NCBI GenBank assembly: GCA_045660825.1
Contig: JAZREN010000028.1
Coordinates: forward strand, 1-64,000
DNA length: 64,000 nucleotides
Direction of reading: 5' to 3'
DNA from: HGM04593 sp045660825
GTDB lineage: Bacteria; Bacteroidota; Bacteroidia; Bacteroidales; Bacteroidaceae
The notes beneath the pieces are model-generated. The model ran no database searches and was not told the DNA's origin. It saw only the letters and a list, made by a program, of their open reading frames with translations. Made by a program: the position numbers and the translations under genes. Shown here piece after piece: positions 1-8,846 of this stretch. The first letter of the stretch is position 1. Every line of letters starts with the position of its first letter.

Positions 1-194
1 TCGACATAGGTCAAGTGGTTATCGATAACCGCATAGTTACCCTTGAGGGCACCGGTGCGGAAGGGAGATGCCTCCCATGTATCATAGACACCGACAGACT
101 TGTAGTCCTGTGTGTCGAATGTTATCTCTGTCTGCGCCGAAGCGAACATTGGGAATGCCAAAGCAGCAAGCGCAAATATGTTCTTCAATTTCAT
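1..194 (-). CDS. Secreted protein, 5' part only (cut by window edge)
   Basis: An open frame starts at ATG 194-192 and runs off the left edge, giving about 64 residues. It begins with a signal peptide (MKLKNIFALAALAFPMFASA, cut after the final Ala). The next stretch (TEITFDTQDYKSVGVYDTWE, then ASPFRTG) is nearly the same as the N-terminus of the 796-residue protein at 1931-4321. It therefore looks like a second copy of that GEVED-type secreted protein. It starts 19 bases after the stop of the fucosidase at 214-1725, so the two are probably co-transcribed. Nothing can be said about its C-terminus. Confidence 0.8.
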   Translation of the reverse strand, partial: MKLKNIFALAALAFPMFASAQTEITFDTQDYKSVGVYDTWEASPFRTGALKGNYAVIDNHLTYV

Positions 195-213
195 AATTCC
201 AAAGATTTAAATA

Positions 214-1725
214 TTAATAAACGCTTACTTTACTGATTAGCGGACAAGCGCGGCTGTCCTCGATTGTGATGCGTACACCCATAACATCATAGCCGGTGCC
301 ATAGCTGTTGGCTGTGTTGCTGTTGAGTGGAATGATGCGCTTGTAACCGATGGTTGTTGTCTGCACACCTGTTGCACGGCGTGTCCAGTTGACACCATCC
401 TGTGTTGTCTCCACGGTGAATTTCTTCACGCGCTGACCTTTGGCGATGTACTCCATGAGCTCTACATAACGGATTGTCTTGGCCTCGTCCCATGTAAGGG
501 TGATTGTTGCCTCTACAGTACCGTCGTTTGTAGCCCAATAGGTTTCCTTGTTGCCGTCAGTCATGTTAGTGGCAACATAGTTGCGGTTTGCACCGGCCTG
601 GCGAGTCTCGCTCACTGTAACCTTTGCGCTCTTTGCAAAGTCATTTGTGAGGCGCGCACGGATGAGGTCGCCCATGCCTGTGAGTGCTCTGACAGAAGCA
701 TCGGGCAACACACCTGCCTTGTTTGGAGGAATGTTGAGGATGAGTGTCGCGTTGCGGCCAACTGTCTCAAGATACATCTGGAAAAGACGCTCGGGAGTGA
801 GTGGGCTCTCGCCATCGTGGTAGAACCAACCCTTGTTGGTAGCCTTGGCATCGCTCTCGCCGGGGAGCCAGAACCAACCTGTCTCTGTTCCGTACATACC
901 ATTGTTCTCGCCTGCATAGTCACGGTTCTCGGGCGACCAGTTTGTCTCGCCGGCCCAACCCGCCTCCTTACCAATCCAGCGAGCCTCGCCACCTACACCC
1001 CACATAACGCAGTCGGGGCATACCTTGTGGATGCTGTCGCGGAGGTTAGGAACATCGTAGTATGTAGCACGGTCAACGCTCACTGTTGTGTTACGGCCAC
1101 CATAGTAACCGCCACCACCATTAGCACCGTCGAACCACATCTCGAACTGGTCTGTACCATACTCGGCAAGTTCGGCACACTGTTTGAGGAAGACATCCTT
1201 AACATACTTGTCTGTTCCGTAGTAATAACTGTTGCGGTCCCATGGCGATACATAGAAACCGTACTTCATTCCCAAATCCTTTGCAGCTGCTGCAAAATCG
1301 CGTGGGATGTTGGTGTTGCGACCATAGTCGTTACCGGAGTTGGTCACATTGTGTGTTGTAGTTGATGTTGGCCACTGGCAGAAACCGTCGTGGTGTTTTA
1401 CCACGGCAATACCGCCGCGCATGCCGGCAGCCTTGGCAACCTCGAGCCACTGACGTGGGTTAGGCGCTGCTGTTGGAGCAAAACGCTTGGGATCCTCGTC
1501 ACCGTTACCCCACTCGAGGCCGGTGTAGGTGTTCATACCGTAGTGGTAGAATGCATAGAACTCGGTCTCTTGCCACTTCAGCTGACGCGGATGTGGCACC
1601 GGATGCACTTCAATAGGCTCATTGTCGCGGTTGGCAGGAGCCTCGGACTTCAACTGAAGCTGAGCCGATGCTCCGAATGGAGCTATCATTCCCAACAGAA
1701 ACAAAGAAGTAAAAAGTTTTTTCAT
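214..1725 (-). CDS. Secreted alpha-L-fucosidase, GH29, with C-terminal F5/8C-like domain
   Basis: A 503-residue exported enzyme expected to release alpha-L-fucose from host or dietary glycans. Residues 1-21 are a signal peptide ending GASA. The GH29 barrel spans about 40-345 and contains HHDGF (111-115) and FEMWFDG, where D199 is the expected nucleophile; E290 in PGES is a candidate acid/base (my inference). Residues about 365-503 resemble an F5/8-type-C (discoidin-like) carbohydrate-binding module. The family is well supported, the linkage preference is not. It is a tandem paralogue of the gene at 4356-5891: both start MKKLFTSLFLLGM and share the untranslated stretch just upstream. A terminator at 1884-1909 separates it from the gene before it, so it probably has its own promoter (CTTTGC-containing box near 1815). 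Confidence 0.93.
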   Translation of the reverse strand: MKKLFTSLFLLGMIAPFGASAQLQLKSEAPANRDNEPIEVHPVPHPRQLKWQETEFYAFYHYGMNTYTGLEWGNGDEDPKRFAPTAAPNPRQWLEVAKAAGMRGGIAVVKHHDGFCQWPTSTTTHNVTNSGNDYGRNTNIPRDFAAAAKDLGMKYGFYVSPWDRNSYYYGTDKYVKDVFLKQCAELAEYGTDQFEMWFDGANGGGGYYGGRNTTVSVDRATYYDVPNLRDSIHKVCPDCVMWGVGGEARWIGKEAGWAGETNWSPENRDYAGENNGMYGTETGWFWLPGESDAKATNKGWFYHDGESPLTPERLFQMYLETVGRNATLILNIPPNKAGVLPDASVRALTGMGDLIRARLTNDFAKSAKVTVSETRQAGANRNYVATNMTDGNKETYWATNDGTVEATITLTWDEAKTIRYVELMEYIAKGQRVKKFTVETTQDGVNWTRRATGVQTTTIGYKRIIPLNSNTANSYGTGYDVMGVRITIEDSRACPLISKVSVY

Positions 1726-1883
1726 CTTGTTTTGGTTTAGGTTAGTTAATAAAAATCATAGTCAATACAAAATGCGTAGCAGGATACACAACTCCACACT
1801 ATCGCTCAATTTGCAAAGTAAATAAAATTTTTGATGATTTTAAACGATTTACTGCATTTTATGCGCGCGTTGTTACATAAAAA

Positions 1884-1909
1884 AGTGCGGCCGGTTTCCC
1901 GGCCGCACT
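1884..1909 (-). terminator. Rho-independent terminator after the GEVED protein gene
   Basis: AGTGCGGCCGG / CCGGCCGCACT form a perfect 11-bp stem around a TTTC loop. On the minus strand it is followed by a T run (A run at 1879-1884 on plus). It lies just downstream of the stop codon at 1931 and upstream of the fucosidase starting at 1725, so it splits the two duplicated units into separate transcripts. Confidence 0.9.
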
Positions 1910-1930
1910 GCATATTGATTTTTACCAAAT

Positions 1931-4321
1931 TCACTTTACCAGGTACTTACGTCCATCCACGATAACGATTCCCGAAGCAGGGAGTCTGTCGAGTTTCTGG
2001 CCATGCAGGTTGTATATTGCCTTGGGAGCATCGTCCTTCTCGACAACAACATTTTCCACACCTGTTGTATCGCCAAATTTGATATTGGGATTCTCAACAA
2101 TCTGCATCACCGAGCCATGGTCGTCCCATGTCCAGTTGCGTACAGCTGTCAAAGCCTCGTTAGTTACAATACAGGCAAAAAATGTAGAACTCTCGCTGTA
2201 GTTTCCACCTGCGTGGAAGCTGAAAGTACCGTCACCATTGTCGCGGATGTTATCCAAAGCAACTTTTTCGGCAGTGAACTTATAATCACGGTCAACACGG
2301 GTAACATACTCCTGCTTTGCAGGCTGATATAGGTAATACTTGCCCTCTTCCTGAATAATCTGCCACACGACGGTCATGTCAAAAGGGTCGATAGGAGACT
2401 TGTATATATCCACTACCGCCTGGTTCGATGGAAGATTGTTGTATGAAGATGTTGTCAAGCCACGCAGACTGAGATATGTATCACTGATAGTTGTGTTCCA
2501 TGCAAGATAACCTTCGCCTGTCTTGGCCTTGATGTGATAGGCAGCATCGTTCTTCAATTCACTGAGCGAGTTTATCTGAACATACTCCTGAACCTTGTTA
2601 TATTCAACCTTAATTGTCTTGCTTTGAGCATCCAATGAGATTGTGGCAGTATAGCCATCGACTTTGACAGCAGCAACATCCTCGGCGGTGAAGAACTGGC
2701 TTACATAGATTGTCTCGCCATCCTTGTACTCCTTACCGCCATACACGATACCGCCATCGGCACCTGTAACGCTGATAGTGTAGGCATAGGCCTGCTGCAT
2801 ATCGCCCTTGATGCTCACCTGACCACCGCGGATGTACTCGGCCGGGATGGTATATGTGCCATCGGCAGCAATTGCACTCTGTGGAACATTTACCAGAATC
2901 CAATTAGGATTGCCATTCTCGTCGAGCTGCTCAATTGCATTCACATTATAACCATATTTCAGGTCGAAACCGTTCTGAATGAAGCCAGGAGCAGGAATAT
3001 CCTTGACAGTCAAAGGCTGGGCATAATTGGTTAAGTAACCCTGCAATGCACTCTCATCCGATGCCAACACAATGTCACCATTGAGCTGAGAAGCACTCAC
3101 ACTTACCTTGTCACCATGTACATCAAGCATCAGGTCAACATATCCACCACCGTCAGGAATAATTGTATTGCTTCCGGCAGGGTCAATGCTGTTCCAGTCA
3201 ACCTTGTAGCGCATACGGTAGAGACCGGCTGGTGTACCTGCGGGGATAGTAAATGAAGGAACACCACTACCAATTGTGTTGCCGTTGCCTGTTGTTGTAC
3301 CGTCGCTCTTGTACCATGTCTCGCCAATCTGCACTGCGTTATAGCTTACGATTTCGCTACCGGCAGCAGGTGTACCATTGTCATTTATAGTGTACTCGAA
3401 TTTACCGTTATTGTTCCAGTCAACATATACATAAGCACTCATCCATGAACCTGTATAGTTGAAAGTAGGCTGCACTGTAGTACCGGCCTTTGCCGAGAAG
3501 ACACTGACAAGAGTATTGTCGGTGTATACCTTGCCACTGGTTCCCTTTGATGTATAGGTCACACCCGAAGAAACGAGACCTACACTGTTGAGAGAACGGT
3601 CTGTGCGGGTAGTTGTCGCATCCTTGTCATAGGTAAGGGCATACTTGTCGGTAGAGAAACGCTTGTCGGGGTTGTTGTCAATGACAATCTCATCGAAATA
3701 TGCAACCCAGTCAGTAGCGTCGGCATGAGGTGAGCGTACATCGGGAACAAGAACCAAAGAGTAGATGTCGATACCGCTGTTCGCGTTCTCCTCCTTTGAA
3801 TAAGAGAAGCCCTTGAAGCTTACCACTACATCCTGCCAGCCTTCCTTGGGAGCGAGGTTGGTGTTTGTAGTTGCCCAGAACTGCTCCTCTTCACCGGTCT
3901 GCCAACTCCAGCTATCCTCTACTCGCTTACCCAAACCGATGACCATGAAGCGGCTATCGGCAGGTTTGTCCTTGAGATAGGTCATTACGTGGATATACTG
4001 CAACTGCTTTGTCATGCGGATAGGCTCCTTGAGGTCAATTCTGACACCGAAGGTGTTGCTACCGAAACGGCTACGCTGCAATGCAAGGACATTGTCACTT
4101 GGGTTTGGAGCCACACCCATCACCTCGTCAACTGCGACATCGGGGTTTGCGGTTACCGCAGCATTACCGCTGAGGACACCTGTGCGGAATGGACTCTCTT
4201 CCCATTTATCATAAACAGATATGGATTTATAATCCTGGCTGTCGAATGTTATTGTTGTTTGCGCTGAAGAAGCAAGGCTTAAGAACATCAACGCTGCTGA
4301 AAATAATATATTCTTTTTCAT
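1931..4321 (-). CDS. Large secreted multidomain protein with GEVED domain and sorting tail
   Basis: A 796-residue exported protein of unknown biochemical role. Residues 1-20 are a signal peptide (SLASSA). The N-terminal ~220 residues look like a jelly-roll/carbohydrate-binding fold (ends YFDEIVIDN). Residues about 280-400 carry GEVED-domain features: YVYVDWNNNGKFEY, then LYRMRYKVDW and GGYVDLML. The middle has BACON/Ig-like strands, and about 585-750 reads as a beta-trefoil/lectin-like region (inference). The end, IYNLHGQKLDRLP...GRKYLVK, resembles the short T9SS-type A sorting tail. It follows the fucosidase at 4356-5891 by 34 bases and should be in one operon with it, suggesting a surface glycan-binding partner for that enzyme. 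Confidence 0.85.
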   Translation of the reverse strand: MKKNILFSAALMFLSLASSAQTTITFDSQDYKSISVYDKWEESPFRTGVLSGNAAVTANPDVAVDEVMGVAPNPSDNVLALQRSRFGSNTFGVRIDLKEPIRMTKQLQYIHVMTYLKDKPADSRFMVIGLGKRVEDSWSWQTGEEEQFWATTNTNLAPKEGWQDVVVSFKGFSYSKEENANSGIDIYSLVLVPDVRSPHADATDWVAYFDEIVIDNNPDKRFSTDKYALTYDKDATTTRTDRSLNSVGLVSSGVTYTSKGTSGKVYTDNTLVSVFSAKAGTTVQPTFNYTGSWMSAYVYVDWNNNGKFEYTINDNGTPAAGSEIVSYNAVQIGETWYKSDGTTTGNGNTIGSGVPSFTIPAGTPAGLYRMRYKVDWNSIDPAGSNTIIPDGGGYVDLMLDVHGDKVSVSASQLNGDIVLASDESALQGYLTNYAQPLTVKDIPAPGFIQNGFDLKYGYNVNAIEQLDENGNPNWILVNVPQSAIAADGTYTIPAEYIRGGQVSIKGDMQQAYAYTISVTGADGGIVYGGKEYKDGETIYVSQFFTAEDVAAVKVDGYTATISLDAQSKTIKVEYNKVQEYVQINSLSELKNDAAYHIKAKTGEGYLAWNTTISDTYLSLRGLTTSSYNNLPSNQAVVDIYKSPIDPFDMTVVWQIIQEEGKYYLYQPAKQEYVTRVDRDYKFTAEKVALDNIRDNGDGTFSFHAGGNYSESSTFFACIVTNEALTAVRNWTWDDHGSVMQIVENPNIKFGDTTGVENVVVEKDDAPKAIYNLHGQKLDRLPASGIVIVDGRKYLVK

Positions 4322-4355
4322 AAGTCTTTTATTTTAATTATCGTGTCGATGTTTC

Positions 4356-5891
4356 TTAATATACGTTCAAATTAGAGAGCAAAGGACAAGCACGGCTGTC
4401 AAGGATGGTAATGCGCAGCTTCTTTGCATTGTAGCCGCTACCATAACTCTCGGCAGTCTTTCCATTCAATGGAATGATGCGCTTGTAACCAACGGTTGTT
4501 GTCTGCATGGCAGGACAGAGCTCAGTCCATGTAGCGCCGTCGGCACTGTACTCAATCTTGAAGTCCTTGATGCGCTGACCCAAGAAAACAGGCTCCTGCA
4601 TAACAAGGTAACGAATTACCTGTGGAGTGTTCCAAGTGAGTTCGATTGTTGCAGTGAGGCTCTCGTCGTTTGTACCCCAATATGTCTCCTTGTCGCCATC
4701 GGTGAGGTTGGCAACTTCATATTTGCCACCGTTGCGTGTCTCGCTAACCTCAATTGTCGCGCTCTTTGCAAGGTCGGTTGCTGCAGTGCTCTCGTCAAGA
4801 CCATATACAGGAACTGCCAGACGCTCGTGCAACATCTTGCCCAATTTGGTCAATTCGTTCACGGTATTGTCGGGGAGAACGCCATACTGGTTTGGAGGGC
4901 AGTTGAGGATGAGGGTTGCATTGCGTCCGACAGTCTCAAGATACATCTGGAAAAGACGCTCGGCGCTCTTCATTGACTCACCCTGGTGCCAGAACCAGCC
5001 TGCGCTTGTTGCCTTGGCATCGCTCTCGCCGGGATTCCAGAACCAACCGTCAATATCACCCTCCTCGCGGATAACAGTCTCTGAGAGGTAGTCGGTCATA
5101 GCCCAGTTTGTCTCGCCGGCGTAACCCGACTCGTTACCAATCCAGCGTGCCTCGCCACCTACACCCCACATGATACAGTTAGGAGCGATGCGGTGTACAC
5201 GGGTACGCAAGTTTGGAACGTCGTAGTAAATTTCGGGGTCGATGTCGCGGTTGCCACCCTCGCCACCATAGTAGCCATCACCACCACGTGCGCCGTCGAA
5301 CCACATCTCGAACTGGTCAGAGCCATACTCGGCCAACTCCTCGCACTGTTTCAAGAACACCTCTGTTACGTATGTGTCCTTGCCATAGTGAGCCGAGTTA
5401 CGATCCCATGGAGAGATGTAGAAGCCGTATTTCATGTCATGCTTGCGGCTTGCATCGGCAAACAACTGAGGAATGTTTGCGCTACGTCCGTTCTCATTAC
5501 CGGCATTCTTGATGCTGTGTTCTGTTGTAGCTGTTGGCCACAAGCAGAAACCATCGTGGTGCTTTACAACGCCGATACCGCCATTCATACCGGCAGCCTT
5601 CACTGCTGTAACCCACTGTTCGGGATTAGGCTTGGCCAATGGAGCATATCTTGACTCGGCTTCATTACCATAGCCCCACTCTGAGCCTGTAAATGTGTTC
5701 ATACCATAGTGGAAGAAGGCATAGAACTCTGTCTCGTTCCACAAGAGCTGTCGATCACTTGGCACCGGGTGTACCGGAAGCGGTGCATTGTCGGGGTTGG
5801 TGGGTGTCTCAGCATTGAGCTGGAACTGCGCCGAAGCTCCAAATGGAGCCATCATACCCAACAAGAACAAAGAAGTAAAAAGTTTCTTCAT
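4356..5891 (-). CDS. Secreted alpha-L-fucosidase, GH29 (second copy)
   Basis: A 511-residue paralogue of the 214-1725 gene. Residues 1-21 form an almost identical signal peptide. HHDGF is at 111-115, the putative nucleophile D199 lies in FEMWFDG, and PGESDAK follows later; the C-terminal ~150 residues form the same F5/8C-like module. The distal part diverges more than the signal peptide and catalytic core, so the duplicates may differ in substrate (inference). It is the first gene of the unit fucosidase-GEVED protein. The 20 bases upstream of the start (TTAGTTAATAAA in plus orientation) match those before the other fucosidase. Confidence 0.93.
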   Translation of the reverse strand: MKKLFTSLFLLGMMAPFGASAQFQLNAETPTNPDNAPLPVHPVPSDRQLLWNETEFYAFFHYGMNTFTGSEWGYGNEAESRYAPLAKPNPEQWVTAVKAAGMNGGIGVVKHHDGFCLWPTATTEHSIKNAGNENGRSANIPQLFADASRKHDMKYGFYISPWDRNSAHYGKDTYVTEVFLKQCEELAEYGSDQFEMWFDGARGGDGYYGGEGGNRDIDPEIYYDVPNLRTRVHRIAPNCIMWGVGGEARWIGNESGYAGETNWAMTDYLSETVIREEGDIDGWFWNPGESDAKATSAGWFWHQGESMKSAERLFQMYLETVGRNATLILNCPPNQYGVLPDNTVNELTKLGKMLHERLAVPVYGLDESTAATDLAKSATIEVSETRNGGKYEVANLTDGDKETYWGTNDESLTATIELTWNTPQVIRYLVMQEPVFLGQRIKDFKIEYSADGATWTELCPAMQTTTVGYKRIIPLNGKTAESYGSGYNAKKLRITILDSRACPLLSNLNVY

Positions 5892-5981
5892 TTCATTTGG
5901 TTTTGGTTAGTTAATAAATTCAAATCGTATAATCTCAAAATCAGAAGTCGGCGAAATAGTCCAATACATACTTCACCAACT

Positions 5982-6054
5982 GCAAAGAAAAAAAAAAAAA
6001 AACGACAACGCGCAAAAAATATTTATATTTTTTATATAAAATATATATTTATTT
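5982..6054. other. AT-rich intergenic tract with long A run
   Basis: A homopolymer A run (about 5984-6001) is followed by runs of A/T up to the end of the peptidase gene at 6055. The tract separates the fucosidase promoter region from the stop codon of the peptidase gene, both on the minus strand. It may hold an UP-like element or simply be slippery intergenic DNA. I see no gene in it. Confidence 0.5.
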
Positions 6055-6807
6055 TTAGCAAAAGAGGTTTGCCAAAAGAGGCAAGACATTGCAATATTCC
6101 ACTGCCGATTCCTTGCGCAGCAAAACGCCTGCATCGCCATGCAGTTCGCCACCCACCGGAACACACAGAGTAATGGATGGGATGCCGTAGTCGGCATAGT
6201 CCCATGACTCATCGGGCAAGGCATTGTGCTTGAAGGCAAAGCGCCCATCGTATTTTTCGAGCGAGGAGATGATATTATAGCCCGTGAGGATGTCGATACC
6301 CAAATCGTTCTCCAACGTAAAGAGCGCACCGCTCTCCCACCCCTCGTTGGTAACATCGAGCACAAGCGCTGCAGCCACCTCGCAACCCATCTGCCCCAAT
6401 GCGACAACCGCCTGGACAGCGCCCTGCGAGTCACTCTCCTCGTTGCCGGTAAAGGCCACCACAACATTGTCGGGTAGATTATTATGGAGCATATTCCACA
6501 GCAAGGCTGCATTTGTGAAGCTGTTGTCGAATGTTCCGCGCAGGCAGTCGCCCTCGTCGGTGCAGAAACAGCGGGGATAGACACAATCGATGTGCGATGA
6601 GATGAGCAGCACCCTGTCGCCCTCACGCACCTCGCGTTTGGAATAAAGCAGCGCAAGCGGTTGACGACCAATCAGTTTATAGTCCGTCTGTTCAAGCATT
6701 TGCTCAATAACAGCAACCCTGTCGGTCACAGTGAAGCGCTCACCGTTGTCCTTGCAGTCGACGGTGACGGTTGTGAGTATATCGAAAAAGTCTTGAGTGG
6801 AGAACAT
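6055..6807 (-). CDS. Putative zinc aminopeptidase-like protein (M28/M42/M20 fold)
   Basis: A 250-residue protein without a signal peptide. The order of likely metal ligands fits the di-zinc exopeptidase fold: SSHIDCV (about 70-76), GTFDNSF (about 91-97), FTGNEESDSQG (about 119-129), LVLDVT (about 148-153) and a late GELHGDAG. It is shorter than typical M42 or M28 enzymes (about 340-ish residues), so some insert or lid domain is missing. Substrate is unknown. It lies downstream of yigZ, separated by a palindromic repeat at 6842-6902. Confidence 0.7.
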   Translation of the reverse strand: MFSTQDFFDILTTVTVDCKDNGERFTVTDRVAVIEQMLEQTDYKLIGRQPLALLYSKREVREGDRVLLISSHIDCVYPRCFCTDEGDCLRGTFDNSFTNAALLWNMLHNNLPDNVVVAFTGNEESDSQGAVQAVVALGQMGCEVAAALVLDVTNEGWESGALFTLENDLGIDILTGYNIISSLEKYDGRFAFKHNALPDESWDYADYGIPSITLCVPVGGELHGDAGVLLRKESAVEYCNVLPLLANLFC

Positions 6808-6841
6808 TTTGAAATTGCGTTATTGCATTACAAGGTCATAT

Positions 6842-6902
6842 TGTCATTCTGACGACCAACGGGAGGAAGAATTTCAGATTCTTCGCTACGCTCAGAATGA
6901 CA
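6842..6902. repeat. REP/MITE-like palindromic intergenic repeat
   Basis: TGTCATTCTGA (6842-6852) is repeated inverted as TCAGAATGACA (6892-6902). On the minus strand the element begins TGTCATTCTGAGCGTAGCGA and then GAATCT, a form I know from dispersed intergenic repeats in several phyla. A second, diverged relative lies at 54385-54506. It sits between yigZ and the peptidase gene, where it could fold into a strong hairpin in the transcript. Confidence 0.7.
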
Positions 6903-6927
6903 CTCTAAAGATATATGAGATGCGTAG

Positions 6928-7548
6928 CTACAGTTTTTCTATTTTCAAATCATTCTTGCTCGCAATGACCAGTTTCTCATAACGCTCTACAAGGCGCGGC
7001 AAACGCGAGAGCCTCATCGACAGGCGCACCATGCAGTCGTTGTCAAAGACCTGTTCAACAACCTTGGGTTCCTCTTCCTTTACAATGCGCAACACCTCGT
7101 TCAACAATGGATAGGAGAAACGTAGCACAATCTCGCCGTTGATAGTCTTTTCAATGTGTTCCACAGCCTCAAGAGCCTCGGCAGCAGCGGCACGATAGGC
7201 CACAATGAGCCCGCTTGTACCCAACTTAACCCCACCGAAATAGCGCACCACAACAACAAGCACGTTGGTGAGTTCCTTGCTGTGTATCTGGCCAAGAATG
7301 GGCTTCCCGGCAGTGCCCGACGGTTCGCCGTTGTCGTTGGAACGCTCGTTCTCGCCACGCTCGCCAAGGCGGTAGGCGTAGCAGACATGACGCGCATCGT
7401 AATATTTCTTCTGGTACGCCTCTATATGCTCCTTAACCTGTTCAATGGTTGTCACAGGGATGGCAAAGGCAAGAAATTTACTGCGTTTTTCGGTGTATAT
7501 GGCCTCACCCTGCTGTTCTATTGTCTTGTATATATCGCTTTCAAGCAT
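6928..7548 (-). CDS. yigZ: YigZ/IMPACT family protein (UPF0029)
   Basis: A 206-residue protein. The family signature is clear: KFLAFAIPV, then DARHVCYAYRLG, NDNGEPSGTAGKPIL and VVVRYFGGVKLGTSGLIVAYR. The C-terminal ~70 residues form the usual ferredoxin-like DUF1949 half. The family is linked to translation regulation (eukaryotic IMPACT) but its bacterial role is uncertain. Its start lies one base after the serC stop, so it is co-transcribed with serC. Confidence 0.92.
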   Translation of the reverse strand: MLESDIYKTIEQQGEAIYTEKRSKFLAFAIPVTTIEQVKEHIEAYQKKYYDARHVCYAYRLGERGENERSNDNGEPSGTAGKPILGQIHSKELTNVLVVVVRYFGGVKLGTSGLIVAYRAAAAEALEAVEHIEKTINGEIVLRFSYPLLNEVLRIVKEEEPKVVEQVFDNDCMVRLSMRLSRLPRLVERYEKLVIASKNDLKIEKL

Positions 7549-7549
7549 T

Positions 7550-8617
7550 TCAAATACTATTTCTAAAATCCTTCATACAACGGGCAAGCGCCTGCGCGCC
7601 CTCAAGTGGCATGGCATTGTAGCACGACGCGCGGAAACCACCCACCGTGCGGTGTCCCTTTATTGCCACCACGCCACGCTCGGCAGCAAAAGCGGCAAAC
7701 GCCTCTTCAAGTTCCTCGTAACCGGGCGCCATGACAAAGTCAATATTCATATATGAGCGGTCCTCGGCCACTGCCGTACCGCAGAAGAGCGGGTTGCTGT
7801 CAATCTCATCATAGAGAACAAGCGCGCGCTCCCTTGCACGGCGCTCCATCTCCACAACACCACCCTGCTGCTTCACCCAACGCAGGTTACACAGCGCTGT
7901 GTAGATGGGTAATGTCGGGGGCGTATTGAACAGCGAGCCGTTGGCAATGTGTACGCGATAGTCAAGTATTGAAGGGATTGCACGCTCAACCTTTCCAAGC
8001 GCACTCTCCTTTACAATCACGAATGAAAGCCCCGACTGTGCGAGGTTCTTCTGCGCGCCTCCGTAGATGCAGTTGTACTTTGCCACATCGACAGGACGCG
8101 AAAGGATGTCGGACGACATGTCGGCAATGAGCGGAACAGGCGAATCGATATCCTTGCGCAACTGTGTGCCATAGATGGTGTTGTTCGATGTCACATGCAG
8201 ATAATCGGCATCCACGGGCACTACGAAATCTTTTGGAATATAGCTGAAAGCCTTGTCGGCCGACGAAGCGACCTCGAGCACCTCACCGAACAGCCTTGCC
8301 TCTTTCATTGCCTTTGAGGCCCAGGTGCCGGTGTTCAGATAGGCAGCCTTGCCACTGAGGAAATTAAACGGCACCATGCAGAAGTGCATGCTTGCGCCGC
8401 CGCCCAGGAAAAGCACCTGGTAGCCGGCAGGCACGTCGAGCAGTTCCGCAAGCAACGCACGGGCCTCATCAAGTATGGGTTTGAACTGAGCCGAACGGTG
8501 GCTCAACTCCATGAGCGACAGCCCTGTGCCGTCATAATCGAGCACAGCAGCAGCAGTCTCCTCCACCACCTCACGTGGTAGCATCGACGGCCCTGCATTG
8601 AAATTATATTTTTTCAT
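7550..8617 (-). CDS. serC: Phosphoserine aminotransferase
   Basis: 355 residues, matching the family length. It converts 3-phosphohydroxypyruvate to phosphoserine with glutamate as amino donor, using PLP. I chose the start MKKYNFNAGPSMLP (8617), the canonical SerC N-terminus; the open frame continues 30 codons upstream but that stretch (MPLFCCFVHDG...) is unlike any SerC. Key motifs are GGGASMHF, the PLP lysine in YGGAQKNLAQSG, and the C-terminal HRTVGGFRASCYNAMP. It is the first gene of a serC-yigZ pair and is divergent from module A. Confidence 0.97.
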   Translation of the reverse strand: MKKYNFNAGPSMLPREVVEETAAAVLDYDGTGLSLMELSHRSAQFKPILDEARALLAELLDVPAGYQVLFLGGGASMHFCMVPFNFLSGKAAYLNTGTWASKAMKEARLFGEVLEVASSADKAFSYIPKDFVVPVDADYLHVTSNNTIYGTQLRKDIDSPVPLIADMSSDILSRPVDVAKYNCIYGGAQKNLAQSGLSFVIVKESALGKVERAIPSILDYRVHIANGSLFNTPPTLPIYTALCNLRWVKQQGGVVEMERRARERALVLYDEIDSNPLFCGTAVAEDRSYMNIDFVMAPGYEELEEAFAAFAAERGVVAIKGHRTVGGFRASCYNAMPLEGAQALARCMKDFRNSI

Positions 8618-8731
8618 CAATATTACTCTTCTTTTCAACTGCGAAAATAACAAAAAAGCGAGAGAACACAAAATGCCGTCATGTACAAAACAACAAAACA
8701 ACGGCATTGGGAATAAATTAATTGCCGTTTT

Positions 8732-8769
8732 CTATTGACAAAGGCGCCTGTTTAATGTATATTAGCAGT
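8732..8769 (+). promoter_or_regulatory. Promoter shared by modules A and C (copy A)
   Basis: CTATTGACAAAGGC (8732-8745) and TATATTAGCAGT (8758-8769) recur with exactly the same spacing before module C (26549-26586). This reads as TTG-N20-TATATTAG, one mismatch from the Bacteroidales pattern TTTG-N19/21-TAnnTTTG. A further perfect box, TAATTTTG, at 8818-8825 could start a shorter transcript 22 bases before the ATG. Confidence 0.65.
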
Positions 8770-8781
8770 GAAAAAGAGAAA

Positions 8782-8798
8782 GTGGCATTTCAACAACC
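8782..8798 (+). promoter_or_regulatory. Leader motif TGGCAnnTCAnCAAC (copy A)
   Basis: GTGGCATTTCAACAACC lies 48 bases before the start codon. Module B has GTGGCATTTCAGCAACC (23587-23571, minus) and module C has ATGGCAAATCAGCAACT (26612-26628), each about 40-60 bases before its start. The role is unknown. It could be a regulator site, a leader RNA element, or simply common ancestry of the three upstream regions. Confidence 0.6.
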
Positions 8799-8846
8799 TT
8801 GTTTTTCATTGTCAAAGTAATTTTGCTGTAAAAAGCATTATTACAC

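Noticed and set aside
8618..8707. Upstream start of serC
   Set aside because: The canonical SerC N-terminus (KKYNFNAGPS) begins at 8617, and the 30 extra codons look non-coding.
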